Shown here: piece by piece, positions 43,447 through 51,688 of the stretch
Numbering within the stretch: position 1 is the stretch's first letter
Layout: each line of letters begins with the position of its first letter
Assembly (NCBI RefSeq): GCF_041020765.1
Contig: NZ_JBEUEJ010000011.1
Direction: 5' to 3' (one strand)
DNA: 64,000 nt
Origin: Kineococcus terrestris
GTDB lineage: Bacteria > Actinomycetota > Actinomycetes > Actinomycetales > Kineococcaceae
The notes under the pieces: model-generated
The model's database searches: none
Told to the model about the DNA's origin: nothing
Seen by the model: the letters and a program-made list of their open reading frames with translations, nothing else
Program-made: the position numbers and the translations under genes

Positions 43447-44312
43447 CGGCCGATCACCGCGAGGCGGCGCTCGACCTCCGGGCCGGCGAGGTGGCGCCGG
43501 CGCAGGGCGCCCGGCATCCGGCGGGCGGCGTCCAGCACGCCGCCGCGCTCGTGCGCGGGCCCGCGCAGCGCCCGCAGGGTGTCGCGCGCGGCGACCCGCA
43601 CCGGCCGGCGCATCCACGCCGTCAGCAACCTGTTGCGCTGCAGCAGGCGCAGCCGCTGCTCGGGGGTGCTGCGGGTGGGGGAGGGGTGGTGGTGGGCGAC
43701 GACCTCGTCGACGTACGCCAGGCCCCACCCGGCGGCCACCAGGTCGTAGGTGAACCGCTCCTCCTCGCCCGCGAAGTGCACGACCGGGTCGAAACCCCCC
43801 ACCGCCAGGTACGGCTCGCGGCGCACCACCGCCCCGCACGCCAGGAACCCCAGGACGTCCGGGCCGGGCAGGTCGTCGCTGCGCCCCCACGGCGCCGCGG
43901 CCATGTCGTCGCACACGCCGTCCAGCTCCTCGGCCGGCCCCACCAGCAGGCGCGCGGCGAGCACCGCCATCCGCGGGTGCGCCGCGAACAGCTCCCCGGC
44001 GCGCACCAGCGCGCCGGGCGCCCACCAGGAGTCGTCGTCGGCGAAGGCCACCAGCGGCGTCTCGGCGGCCCCCACGCCGAGGTTGCGCCCGACCGCGCCC
44101 AGGTTCTCCCCGGCCTCCAGCACGACCAGCGGCGGCAGGCCCTCCTCGCGCCGCCGCCGGCCCTCCGCGCGGGCCACCTCCACCGTGCCGTCGCGCGAGC
44201 CGTTGTCGACGAGCACCACCGGCGCCTCGTGGCGGGGCAGGGACCGGCGCAGGTCCTCGGCGCGGTCGCGGGTGGCGACCACGACGGTCACGGGCAGGGC
44301 GGGGGAGGTCAC
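43443..44312 (-). CDS. Glycosyltransferase family 2 (first of pair)
   Basis: A 289-residue GT-A enzyme. VTVVVATRDRAEDLRRSL is the N-terminal strand-helix. VVLVDNGSRDGTVEVARAEG follows, VAFADDDSWWAPGALVRAG carries the metal-binding Asp triplet and FAGEEERFTYDLVAAGWGLAYVDEVVAHHH the catalytic-base region. The end (WMRRPVRVAARDTLRALRG) is a basic, membrane-associating helix. Its GTG start has TAGCGT 6 nt upstream. Divergent from the UDP-xylose-synthase-like gene, which may provide a sugar donor. Confidence 0.85.
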   Translation of the reverse strand: MTSPALPVTVVVATRDRAEDLRRSLPRHEAPVVLVDNGSRDGTVEVARAEGRRRREEGLPPLVVLEAGENLGAVGRNLGVGAAETPLVAFADDDSWWAPGALVRAGELFAAHPRMAVLAARLLVGPAEELDGVCDDMAAAPWGRSDDLPGPDVLGFLACGAVVRREPYLAVGGFDPVVHFAGEEERFTYDLVAAGWGLAYVDEVVAHHHPSPTRSTPEQRLRLLQRNRLLTAWMRRPVRVAARDTLRALRGPAHERGGVLDAARRMPGALRRRHLAGPEVERRLAVIGR

Positions 44313-44318
44313 GGCGGC

Positions 44319-44324
44319 ACGCTA
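44319..44324 (-). promoter_or_regulatory. Putative -10 box of the GT2 pair
   Basis: TAGCGT on the minus strand, 6 nt before the GTG at 44312, predicts a leaderless two-gene transcript. Confidence 0.5.
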
Positions 44325-44400
44325 GCGGCCCGCCGCCGGCCCGCACCCCGCGCGGCCCGCGGGCGCGTCGGCCGCGCGCGCCGGGCCGCCGGGTGGTTGC

Positions 44401-45408
44401 ATGCCCAGCGTGCAGCACACGCAGCAGTCGCAGCCCGCACCGGAGCAGGCGTACCGGGAGCCGCGCACCTTCTCCCGCGCCGTGGTCACCGGCGGCGCCG
44501 GTTTCCTCGGCAGCCACCTGTGCGAGGCGCTCCTGGACGCCGGCGTCGAGGTCGTCTGCCTCGACAACTTCCTCACCGGCGTGCCCGACAACGTCGCCCA
44601 CCTCGTGGACCACCCCGGCTTCCGGCTGCGGCGCTGCGACATCACCGAGTACGTGCACGTCAGCGGCGAGGTGGACCTCGTGCTGCACTTCGCCTCCCCG
44701 GCCTCGCCGGTGGACTACCTCAAGCTGCCGCTGGAGACCATGAAGGTCGGCGCCACCGGCACCTGGAACGCGCTCGGGCTGGCCCGCGCCAAGGGCGCCC
44801 GGTTCCTGCTGGCCTCCACGTCGGAGACGTACGGCGACCCGCAGGTGCACCCGCAGCCGGAGACGTACTGGGGGCACGTGAACCCCGTGGGCCCGCGCGG
44901 CGTCTACGACGAGTCCAAGCGCTACGCCGAGGCGCTGACCACGGCCTACCGCACCGCCCACGGCGTCGACACCGCGATCGTGCGGATCTTCAACACGTAC
45001 GGCCCGCGGATGCGCGCCGCCGACGGGCGCGCCATCCCCACCTTCATCCGCCAGGCCCTGGCCGGTGAGCCCGTCACCGTCGCCGGCGACGGCTCGCAGA
45101 CCCGCTCGATCTGCTACGTCGACGACCTGGTCGACGGCATCCTCGCCCTGGCCGCCAGCGGCCACCCCGGCCCGGTGAACATCGGCAACCCGGAGGAGCT
45201 GAGCGTGCGGGAGATCGCCGAGGACGTCATCGCCGGCGCCGGGTCCGCCTCCACGATCGAGTACGTGCCCCGCCCCGTGGACGACCCCCAGGTGCGCCGG
45301 CCGGACACGACGCTGGCGCGCACCGTCCTGGGCTGGGAGCCGCGGGTCGGCTGGGCCGACGGCCTCAAGCGCACCGTGGAGTGGTTCCGGGAGCAGCAGG
45401 CGCGCTGA
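44401..45408 (+). CDS. NAD-dependent sugar epimerase/decarboxylase, UDP-xylose synthase-like
   Basis: A 335-residue extended SDR. The Rossmann loop VVTGGAGFLGSHLCEALLDAG is near residue 29. The active site STSETYGDPQ near 140 and YDESKRYAEAL (Tyr-x3-Lys, near 171), with IVRIFNTYGPRM and the QTRSICYVDDLVDGI block, match UDP-glucuronate decarboxylases (UXS). An ADP-heptose epimerase (HldD) is a less likely reading, because the UXS-type Glu and Arg positions fit better. Product would be UDP-xylose or a related donor. ATG start; only the weak box GGTGGTTGC precedes it. Confidence 0.82.
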   Translation: MPSVQHTQQSQPAPEQAYREPRTFSRAVVTGGAGFLGSHLCEALLDAGVEVVCLDNFLTGVPDNVAHLVDHPGFRLRRCDITEYVHVSGEVDLVLHFASPASPVDYLKLPLETMKVGATGTWNALGLARAKGARFLLASTSETYGDPQVHPQPETYWGHVNPVGPRGVYDESKRYAEALTTAYRTAHGVDTAIVRIFNTYGPRMRAADGRAIPTFIRQALAGEPVTVAGDGSQTRSICYVDDLVDGILALAASGHPGPVNIGNPEELSVREIAEDVIAGAGSASTIEYVPRPVDDPQVRRPDTTLARTVLGWEPRVGWADGLKRTVEWFREQQAR

Positions 45409-45418
45409 GGCGGACCCG

Positions 45419-45442
45419 CCCGGTCGGCGCGACCTGACCGGG
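45419..45442 (+). terminator. Possible terminator after the SDR gene
   Basis: CCCGGTC (45419-45425) pairs with GACCGGG (45436-45442) around a 10-nt loop, 10 nt beyond the stop. No T-tract follows. Confidence 0.45.
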
Positions 45443-45474
45443 CCGAACACCACCGCGGTCGGGTGCCGCCCGGC

Positions 45475-45480
45475 TAGCGT
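45475..45480 (+). promoter_or_regulatory. Putative -10 box of the SRPBCC-DUF4166 pair
   Basis: TAGCGT is followed by 6 nt and the GTG at 45487. Confidence 0.5.
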
Positions 45481-45486
45481 GATCGC

Positions 45487-46221
45487 GTGCCGCCCCTGTT
45501 CGTCGACACCCTCGTGCGCTGCGACGCCGACGTGCTGTGGCGCCTGACGCAGGACCCCGCCCAGCACCCGCGCTGGGACCTGCGCTTCTCGGCGATCCAC
45601 CCCGAGGCGCCCGCGGACGGTGCGGACGGTGCGGACGGGCGGCAGCGGTTCACCTACGTCCTGTCGCTGCCGCACCCGTGCCTGCCGCTGGTCACCGTGA
45701 CCGGCACCGGCGTCTCGGCGGGCGAGCGGCGCGGGGCGGACGGCCGGGGCACGTCGGCGCTGCGGTTCTCCCCGCACGGGCGCCTGTCGCCGCTGGGCGA
45801 GGGGTCGGGGTACTGGCGCTACGAGCCCACCGCGCGGGGCTTCCGCTTCAGCACGGGCTACGACTACACCCCCGGCTGGGGCCCGCTGGGCCGCCTCCTG
45901 GACCCGGTGCTCGTGCGGCCGGCGGTCGGCTGGGCCACCGCGTGGAGCTTCGACCGCCTGCGGCTGTGGGCGCAGGAGGGCCTGGACCCCGCCCGGGCCC
46001 GCGACCGCGCCCTGGCGGACGCGGCGGCGCGGGCGCTGCTGGTCGCGCTCGCGGTCCCGGCGCTGCGGACCGGGCGCCCGCGCGGGGCCGCGGTCGCGGC
46101 GCTCGCGGTGGCCGCCGCCGCCCTCGTGCCCGTGGGTCGCGGCACCCCCTCCGCCCGCCGGTGCGGGCGCCGGCCGGTGCGCCCCGAGCGTCCGGTGAGC
46201 GCCCCCGTGAGCGCCCCGTGA
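45487..46221 (+). CDS. SRPBCC-fold protein
   Basis: A 244-residue protein. Residues 1-155 look like a START/SRPBCC ligand-binding fold: FVDTLVRCDADVLWRLTQDPAQHPRWDLRFSAIHP at the start, and a Trp-rich helix GWATAWSFDRLRLWAQEG at the end of the fold. A hydrophobic C-terminal segment (GAAVAALAVAAAALVPVG) may associate with the membrane. The last residues come from a GTGAGCGCC repeat that leads into the next gene. It forms a coupled pair with the DUF4166 gene; no function is known for the pair. Confidence 0.7.
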   Translation: MPPLFVDTLVRCDADVLWRLTQDPAQHPRWDLRFSAIHPEAPADGADGADGRQRFTYVLSLPHPCLPLVTVTGTGVSAGERRGADGRGTSALRFSPHGRLSPLGEGSGYWRYEPTARGFRFSTGYDYTPGWGPLGRLLDPVLVRPAVGWATAWSFDRLRLWAQEGLDPARARDRALADAAARALLVALAVPALRTGRPRGAAVAALAVAAAALVPVGRGTPSARRCGRRPVRPERPVSAPVSAP

Positions 46222-46940
46222 GCGCCGTGGAGCCCGTGCCCGGGTCCGTGCCGGACCTGGCGGGCAGCGTCGTCCTGGGCGCGCTCGGCGAGGACGCGCA
46301 CCGCCTGCACCCGATGCTGCGCCGGCGCTTCGGCGTCTCGACCGCCGCCGGGTACTCCTGCGTGGGCCGCGGGACGATGGACCGGGTGTGGCACGGGCCG
46401 GCGTGGACGCTGCCGTTCCTGCACCTGGGCGCCTGGCGCAACATCCTCGTCCCGGACGCGGCCACCGACGTGCCGTTCAGCGTCGAGAACTACGCGTACC
46501 GCGACTCCCTGGGCCGCGAGACCGTCACCGTCGTGCGCACCTTCGAGGTGCGGCCCGGCCGGCGCCGCCGCTTCGACGCCACGCTCGTGGCCGACGGGCC
46601 CGGCCGGGTCCTGGACTACCTGGGCACCCACCAGCACCTCGCGGTGGACCTGCGCCCCTCGGTGCTGCCGGACGGCAGCCTGCGGATCGTCTCCGGCGCG
46701 CAGCGCTTCCACGAGGGACCGGTGAGCTTCCGCTTCCCGATGGCGCTGTCCGGCACCGCGGTCCTCACCGAGGGCTGGGACGAGCGGCGCGAGCGGTTCA
46801 CGATCGACGTCGCCGTCTCCAACGCCCGGTTCGGGCCGCTGGCCGGCTACTCGGGCAGCTTCACGTGCGAGTTCCCCGCCGTGGTCGGCGACGCCGTGCC
46901 GCCCGCCGTCCGGCCCCTGCGCGAGGAGGCCCGCCGCTGA
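46218..46940 (+). CDS. DUF4166 family protein
   Basis: A 240-residue protein. The motifs LHPMLRRRFGVSTAAGYSCVGRGTMDRVWHG and VPFSVENYAYRDSLGRETVTVVRTFEVRPGRRRRFDATLV are characteristic of DUF4166, a beta-rich family often found with saccharopine-dehydrogenase-like or SRPBCC proteins. GTG start within a GTGAGCGCC triplet repeat and overlapping the SRPBCC stop. Biochemical role unknown. Confidence 0.72.
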   Translation: MSAVEPVPGSVPDLAGSVVLGALGEDAHRLHPMLRRRFGVSTAAGYSCVGRGTMDRVWHGPAWTLPFLHLGAWRNILVPDAATDVPFSVENYAYRDSLGRETVTVVRTFEVRPGRRRRFDATLVADGPGRVLDYLGTHQHLAVDLRPSVLPDGSLRIVSGAQRFHEGPVSFRFPMALSGTAVLTEGWDERRERFTIDVAVSNARFGPLAGYSGSFTCEFPAVVGDAVPPAVRPLREEARR

Positions 46941-46965
46941 CGGCGGTGCCGGCCCGCCGGCGGGG

Positions 46966-47511
46966 TCAGTGGCTCGCGGTCCCGCGGCGCGACTCCAGCA
47001 CCGGGTCGACCAGGTGCTCGACGAGCAGGCCGGTGGCGATCGCGTCGACGGCCGCGTGCAGCACCTCGACCACACCCTCCCCGCGCTGCCAGGTGCGCGG
47101 CGGGGCGCCCGCGCCCGTGGCGTTCTCCAGCGTCTGGTCGACGATGATCCGCGTGAGCGTCTGCGCGACGGTCGCCCGCACGACGACCAGCCCGCTGGCC
47201 CGCCACACCCCGCGCAGGGCCCCCAGGGCGACGCTCGTGCCCACCCGCATGGCGGCCGTGGCCGCGGCGGGGCGCTCGTCGTCGCCGGGGGAGCGGCCCG
47301 CGAGCAGCAGCAGGGTCCGCCCGGCCACGTAGGAGGCCGGCCGTCCCGTCACGGCGCGCTCGAGGCGCTGGCTGACCGCCGTCGCGGCCGCCCCGGCCAG
47401 CCCGCTGACGGCGCCGATCCCGGCGGCCCGGGCCAGCACGGCGCGGCGCCCCGGCGCCGCGGAGCGCACGCGCACCCCCGACCTGTCGAGCACGGTGTCC
47501 ACGACGTTCAC
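46966..47511 (-). CDS. Conserved-looking hypothetical protein
   Basis: A 181-residue protein that I do not recognise. It is helical and Ala-rich, with a Gly-rich small-residue helix (AAGIGAVSGLAGAAATAVSQRL) and a second one (MRVGTSVALGALRGVWRASGLVVVRATVAQTLTRIIVDQTLE) that resemble amphipathic or weakly membrane-inserted segments. GTG start overlaps the GNAT stop, so the two are translationally coupled. A colicin-like or glycine-zipper membrane protein is possible but not supported by a clear motif. Confidence 0.6.
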   Translation of the reverse strand: MNVVDTVLDRSGVRVRSAAPGRRAVLARAAGIGAVSGLAGAAATAVSQRLERAVTGRPASYVAGRTLLLLAGRSPGDDERPAAATAAMRVGTSVALGALRGVWRASGLVVVRATVAQTLTRIIVDQTLENATGAGAPPRTWQRGEGVVEVLHAAVDAIATGLLVEHLVDPVLESRRGTASH

Positions 47512-48302
47512 CCTCGCGGTCCGCGGCCGCTCCCGCCACCGGCCGGGTCCTCGGGGGCGCGCACCTCGAGGCCCTCGACCTCGGTGAACCCCAGCCGGGC
47601 GTACACGCGCGCGGCCCGCTCGTCGTCCGGCTGCAGGTGCGCCAGCCGGGCGCCGGCCGCGGCGGCGCGCGCCAGCAGCCACGACGACAGCGCCGCACCG
47701 ACGCCGCGCCCGCGGGCGTCGGGGACGACCCCGACACCCGCCAGCAGCACCGCCGGCCCGGCGGCGCCGTCCGAGCGCACGGCGTACGCGGTGCCGACCG
47801 CGCGCCCGCCAGCGCGGGCCAGGCCGACCTCCACCCCGGCCCGCACCGCACCGGCCGCCAGGTGCGGGCCCAGCCAGGCGCGCGCCCGCCCCGCGTCCCC
47901 GCCGAAGGCCGCCACGTCGACGGCCGCGACGTCGGCCAGGTCCTCCGGTCCTGCGAGGGCCAGGTGCACGCCGGCCGGCGGGACCGCGGACCGCAGGCCG
48001 GCCGCGGGCACCGCCATGAGCCGCTGCGCCACCACGAGCCTCCCCGGCGGGTCCACCAGCCCGGGAGGCGTGCGCCAGGCCCACGGCACCCCCTCGGCGG
48101 CGAACCAGGCCGCCACGGCGCCGGGGTCCACGAGCGCGGGGCCGAAGAGGTCGGCGCCGTTGAACTGCGGGTGCCGCAGGCCGCTGGAGGCCAGCCGCGC
48201 GCCGGGCAGCTCGGCGACCGCCCCCCCGGGACGGACCCGCGCCAGCTGCGCCCACGCGTCGGCGTGCGCGGCGCGCACCAGCGGGCCGTCCGGCGGTTCC
48301 AC
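47508..48302 (-). CDS. GNAT-family N-acetyltransferase
   Basis: A 264-residue protein with a C-terminal acetyltransferase fold: the acetyl-CoA loop lies in VLLAGVGVVPDARGRGVGAALSSWLLARAAAAGARLAHLQ, ending in the V/I-x-R-G-x-G-x-G/A type motif, then DDERAARVYARLGFTEVEG. The N-terminal half is a degenerate GNAT-like region with GLRHPQFNGADLFGPAL. Substrate unknown. The frame is open to 48506, but codons above 48350 overlap the divergent SnoaL-like gene's upstream region; GTG 48302 is the conservative start and TTG 48338 an alternative. Confidence 0.75.
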   Translation of the reverse strand: MEPPDGPLVRAAHADAWAQLARVRPGGAVAELPGARLASSGLRHPQFNGADLFGPALVDPGAVAAWFAAEGVPWAWRTPPGLVDPPGRLVVAQRLMAVPAAGLRSAVPPAGVHLALAGPEDLADVAAVDVAAFGGDAGRARAWLGPHLAAGAVRAGVEVGLARAGGRAVGTAYAVRSDGAAGPAVLLAGVGVVPDARGRGVGAALSSWLLARAAAAGARLAHLQPDDERAARVYARLGFTEVEGLEVRAPEDPAGGGSGRGPRG

Positions 48303-48432
48303 CGGCCGGACGCTGCCATCGCCGCCACGGCGCGGCAACGGGTTTCCGCGCCGGGCCCGCACCCCGGGCCTGGACCCCGGCGCGCCCGTGCGGGACCCTG
48401 GGCGCGCCAGGACCGCGAGGAGGGGGACGGCG

Positions 48433-48816
48433 ATGCCCACGGCCGAGGAGAACCGGGCCCTGCTGGAGCGGTACTTCGCCGCGCTGGGCGACGGCGGGGA
48501 CTTCACCGCCTGCTACGCCGAGGACGTCGTGTGGACCGACTGCTCGACGGGTGAGGAGTTCCGCGGCCGGGCCGCCGTCCGCGAGCACGTCCTGGACCTG
48601 CACGGCCGGGCGCACGTCGAGCGGCCGCGGGGCCTGTCGCTGGACGTCGGTGACGAGCGCGCGCACCTGGAGGGCGAGTTCACCGGCGGGCCGGGACCGG
48701 CGGTCCCGTTCTGCCTGGCGTTCGACCTCGCGGCCTCGCCGGACGGCGTCCTCGTCGCGGCGCTGCGCCTCTACCTGTCCGCGGACCGGCTGACCCCCGC
48801 GCGCACGTCCACCTGA
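48433..48816 (+). CDS. SnoaL/NTF2-like protein
   Basis: A 127-residue cone-shaped alpha+beta barrel: ENRALLERYFAALGDGGDFTACYAEDVVWTDCSTGEEFRGRAAVREHVLDLHG is the usual SnoaL-like polyketide cyclase/limonene-hydrolase start. The remaining strands lead to AALRLYLSADRL. The His and Asp pockets of true enzymes are only partly present, so the ligand is unknown. ATG start preceded by GAGGAGGGGG. The 3' end overlaps the converging BASS transporter gene by 46 nt. Confidence 0.75.
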   Translation: MPTAEENRALLERYFAALGDGGDFTACYAEDVVWTDCSTGEEFRGRAAVREHVLDLHGRAHVERPRGLSLDVGDERAHLEGEFTGGPGPAVPFCLAFDLAASPDGVLVAALRLYLSADRLTPARTST

Positions 48817-49790
48817 GCCGCGTCCGGGACCGGCCGGCGCGACCACCAGGTGGCCAGCAGCGAGCCGGACACGTTGTGCCACACCGAGAAGATCGCCGCG
48901 GGCAGCGCGGCGGCCGGGCCCACGTGGACGGTGGCCAGCGCTGCGGCCAGCCCGGAGTTCTGCATCCCCACCTCCACGCTGATCGCCCGGCGGCTGGCCA
49001 CCGGCACCCGGCACAGCCGGCCCACCGCGTAGCCGAGCGCGAACCCGCCGAGGTTGTGCAGCACGACCGCCACCACGAGCAGGGCGCCGACCTCCAGCAG
49101 CGTGCCCGCGCTGCCGGCCACGACCGCCGCGACGACGACGGCGATGCCCGCCACCGACACCAGCGGCAGCACGTCCAGGCAGCGCTCCACCAGGCGCGGC
49201 AGCAGCAGCCGCAGCAGCAGCCCGGCCACCACGGGCACCAGGACGATCTGCACGATCGAGGTGAACAGCGCCGTCCCGCTCACGGGCAGCGACCGCCCGA
49301 CGAGCGCCAGCACGAGCAGCGGTGTCAGGAACGGCGCCAGCAGGGTGGACACCGACGTCATCGCCACCGACAGGGCCGTGTCGCCGCGCGCCAGGTACAC
49401 CACGACGTTGGAGGCCGTCCCGCCCGGCGCCGCGCCCACCAGCACCATCCCCGCCGCCAGGACCGGCGGCAGGCCCAGCAGGTGCGCCACGCCCCAGCCC
49501 AGCAGCGGCATGATCGTGAACTGCGCGGCCACCCCCAGCAGCAGCGCCCACGGCCGCCGGCTGATGAGCGCGAAGTCCACCGGCCGCAGCGTCATGCCCA
49601 TCCCCAGCATGATCACGCTGAGCAGCCACGGCACCGCCGGGGTCCAGCCCGAGGGCACCGCGGGGAACGCCAGCGCCAGCGCCCCCGCCGCGAGCACCAC
49701 CACGGCGAACCACCGGCCGACGGCGTCCCCGGCGCGCGCCATCCCCGACCGCGGCGCGCCCGGCGCCGTCCCGTCCTGCGTCCTCGTCAC
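48771..49790 (-). CDS. Bile acid:sodium symporter (BASS) family transporter
   Basis: A 339-residue membrane protein with about ten helices. VIMLGMGMTLRPVDFALISRRP, ILLVGAAPGGTASNVVVYLARGDTALSVAMTSVSTLLAPFLTPLL and ISVEVGMQNSGLAAALATVHVGP are the sodium-binding helix crossovers of the BASS/SBF family. Many bacterial members carry small organic acids such as pantoate or pyruvate rather than bile salts. GTG 49790 is used; ATG 49742, just ahead of helix 1, gives 323 residues and is nearly as good. Divergent from the Nudix gene. Confidence 0.85.
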   Translation of the reverse strand: MTRTQDGTAPGAPRSGMARAGDAVGRWFAVVVLAAGALALAFPAVPSGWTPAVPWLLSVIMLGMGMTLRPVDFALISRRPWALLLGVAAQFTIMPLLGWGVAHLLGLPPVLAAGMVLVGAAPGGTASNVVVYLARGDTALSVAMTSVSTLLAPFLTPLLVLALVGRSLPVSGTALFTSIVQIVLVPVVAGLLLRLLLPRLVERCLDVLPLVSVAGIAVVVAAVVAGSAGTLLEVGALLVVAVVLHNLGGFALGYAVGRLCRVPVASRRAISVEVGMQNSGLAAALATVHVGPAAALPAAIFSVWHNVSGSLLATWWSRRPVPDAAQVDVRAGVSRSADR

Positions 49791-49833
49791 GGTCCCCGAG
49801 GCTCCCACGCCCGCGGGGCGGCACACTGGCCAG

Positions 49834-50346
49834 GTGGTGGCACCGGCGGGCGCGGCGGCAGGGACGCGGGCGCGCGGGCCGCGCCGCAGCGCGGGCCTGC
49901 TCCTGCACCGCCCCGCGCCGGACGGCGGCGTCGAGGTCCTCATCGCGCACATGGGCGGGCCGTTCTGGGCGCGCCGCGACGAGCGCGCCTGGTCGGTGCC
50001 CAAGGGGGAGCCGGAGGAGGGCGAGGACCTGCTCGCCGCCGCCCGCCGGGAGTTCACCGAGGAGCTGGGGCTGCCCGTGCCGCCCGGCGAGCCCGTCGCG
50101 CTGGGGGAGTTCCGCCAGTCCGGCGGCAAGGTCGTCAGCGTGTGGGCGCTGGCCGGCGACCTCGACGTCACCGCGCTGCGCCCGGGCACGTTCGCGCTGG
50201 AGCACCCGCCCGGCTCGGGCCGGGTGCGGCACCACCCGGAGGTGGACCGTGCGGCGTGGGTGTCGCCCGGGGTGGCGCGCGCGAAGCTCGTCGCCGGTCA
50301 GGCGCCGGCGGTGGACCGGCTGCTGGAGCTGCTCGCCGGGGGTTGA
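49834..50346 (+). CDS. Nudix hydrolase
   Basis: A 170-residue enzyme with a perfect Nudix box, GEPEEGEDLLAAARREFTEELGL at ~55-77 (G-x5-E-x7-REUxEExGU). The Gly/Lys ahead (WSVPKGE) is typical of the MutT/diadenosine group, and EHPPGSGRVRHHPEVDRAAWVSPGVAR follows. Substrate unknown, probably a nucleoside diphosphate derivative. Two GTG codons (49834, 49837) can start it; CACACT 6 nt upstream resembles a -10 box. Confidence 0.88.
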   Translation: MVAPAGAAAGTRARGPRRSAGLLLHRPAPDGGVEVLIAHMGGPFWARRDERAWSVPKGEPEEGEDLLAAARREFTEELGLPVPPGEPVALGEFRQSGGKVVSVWALAGDLDVTALRPGTFALEHPPGSGRVRHHPEVDRAAWVSPGVARAKLVAGQAPAVDRLLELLAGG

Positions 50347-50361
50347 GCCCGCCGGGCCCCG

Positions 50362-50754
50362 TCAGCCCCCGGACGCCTCCTCGGGAGCCTGGCCGGACCC
50401 GTCCAGGCACAGGCAGAACGGGTGCCCGGCCGGGTCGGCGTACACGCGCCACGTCGGGTGCTGCGGCGAGGTGTCCAGGACGGTCGCGCCCAGCTCCAGG
50501 GCGCGGCGCTCGGCGTCCTCGAACGCCGGCACGTGCAGGTCCAGGTGCACCTGCTGCGGCACCCCGCCGGCCGGCCAGGTGGGGCGCACGTGGTCGGGGG
50601 CCAGCTGGAAGGCCAGGACGTGCCCGTCCCCGCGCACCTCCACCCAGTCCTCGGAGGACTCCTGCTCGTCGACCTCCCAGCCGAGCAGGCCCGCGTAGAA
50701 GCGGGCCAGGCCCGCGGGGTCGGGGGTGTCCAGGGCGACGGCGCCGAGCTTCAC
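50362..50754 (-). CDS. VOC-family (glyoxalase/bleomycin-resistance fold) protein
   Basis: A 130-residue protein with paired beta-alpha-beta3 units. KLGAVALDTPDPAGLARFYAGLLGWEVDEQESSEDWVEV is the typical first module. HLDLHVPAFEDAERRALELGATVLDTSPQHPTWRVYADPAGHPFCLCLD is the second, with the metal-ligand positions His and Glu only partly conserved. Common in actinobacteria as a likely lyase or binding protein. The gene lies 46 nt beyond the glycan operon and converges on the Nudix gene. Confidence 0.82.
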   Translation of the reverse strand: MKLGAVALDTPDPAGLARFYAGLLGWEVDEQESSEDWVEVRGDGHVLAFQLAPDHVRPTWPAGGVPQQVHLDLHVPAFEDAERRALELGATVLDTSPQHPTWRVYADPAGHPFCLCLDGSGQAPEEASGG

Positions 50755-50800
50755 GGCGCCAGCCTGCCCCGCGACGGCCCGCGGGACAACGGGCCGGGGC

Positions 50801-51688
50801 TCAGCGGCCCAGCGCCGCGACCGCCGCCAGCACCTCCTCGACGCCGATCCGCGCCAGCGTCGGGTCGACCTCGTCGGCGTGCGGGTCGCCGACGTAGTCG
50901 TCGGCGGCCGGGTCGCCGTGCCACAGGACGGTGTGCAGGTGCGCGTCGACCGCCGGACCCCACCAGTGCGGCGGGGTCGGCCCGAACAGCAGCACCGACG
51001 GCGCGCCGAAGGCCGTGGCCAGGTGCGCGGTGCCCGTGTCCCCGGACAGCACCAGCCGCGCGTCGGCGACCGTGCGGGCCAGCTCCTCCAGCGACTGCGT
51101 CCCGCACAGGTCCCGCGCCCCGGCCCGCGCCAGCGCCGCGCCCAGGTGCGCCTCGTCGGCCGTGCCGGTGACGACGACGGGGGAGTGCGCCGCCAGGGCG
51201 CGCACCACCCGCGCCCACCGGTCCACCGGCCAGCGGCGCGAGCCCGACGCGGCGCCCGGGTGCACCACGACCGGTCCGGTGCCCGTGCCGGAGCCCAGCC
51301 GCAGGTCCTGCGGCGTCCCGGCGCCCACCAGCCGGCACCAGCGCAGCACCTCGTGCTCGTCGCGCACCCACACCGGCCCGTCCGGCCACCCGTCGGTGGC
51401 GAACCCCAGCAGCTCCCGCGGCCCGGTCGCCGCCAGCAGCGCCCGGCTCTCCGGCCCGCGCCCGTGCAGGTCCACCGCCAGGTCCGGCGCCGCGACCGGC
51501 GGCAGCGGGTCCAGCCACGAGGTCGCCAGCACCTCGTCGACGACGCCGCGCACCCGCAGGAACTCACCCACCGCGCGCGGCGCCGCCAGCACCAGCCGCT
51601 GCTCCGGGTGCAGCCGGCGCAGGCCGCGCAGGGCCGGCACCCCCGCCAGCAGGTCCCCCAGCCCCAGCGCGCGCAGCGCCAGGATCAC
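50801..51688 (-). CDS. Glycosyltransferase family 9, heptosyltransferase-like
   Basis: A 295-residue GT-B enzyme. VILALRALGLGDLLAGVPALRGLRRLHP is the GT9 opening, with the early Asp used as base in heptosyltransferases. VVVHPGAASGSRRWPVDRWARVV and LVLSGDTGTAHLATAFGAPSVLLFGPTPPHWWGP are the donor-binding signatures of this family. It ends the seven-gene operon and follows HldE, so transfer of a heptose from ADP-heptose onto a surface glycan is the natural reading. The family also has non-heptose donors. Slightly shorter than WaaC/WaaF (~320-350). Confidence 0.88.
   Translation of the reverse strand: MILALRALGLGDLLAGVPALRGLRRLHPEQRLVLAAPRAVGEFLRVRGVVDEVLATSWLDPLPPVAAPDLAVDLHGRGPESRALLAATGPRELLGFATDGWPDGPVWVRDEHEVLRWCRLVGAGTPQDLRLGSGTGTGPVVVHPGAASGSRRWPVDRWARVVRALAAHSPVVVTGTADEAHLGAALARAGARDLCGTQSLEELARTVADARLVLSGDTGTAHLATAFGAPSVLLFGPTPPHWWGPAVDAHLHTVLWHGDPAADDYVGDPHADEVDPTLARIGVEEVLAAVAALGR

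Noticed and set aside
44401..45408. The SDR gene as the missing HldD (ADP-heptose epimerase).
   Set aside because: The STSETYG and YDESKRYAEAL active-site context and overall motif order fit UDP-glucuronate decarboxylases better, and the gene lies outside the heptose operon.
48303..48506. N-terminal extension of the GNAT protein up to 48506.
   Set aside because: The extra ~68 residues are low-complexity and overlap the promoter and first codons of the divergent SnoaL-like gene.
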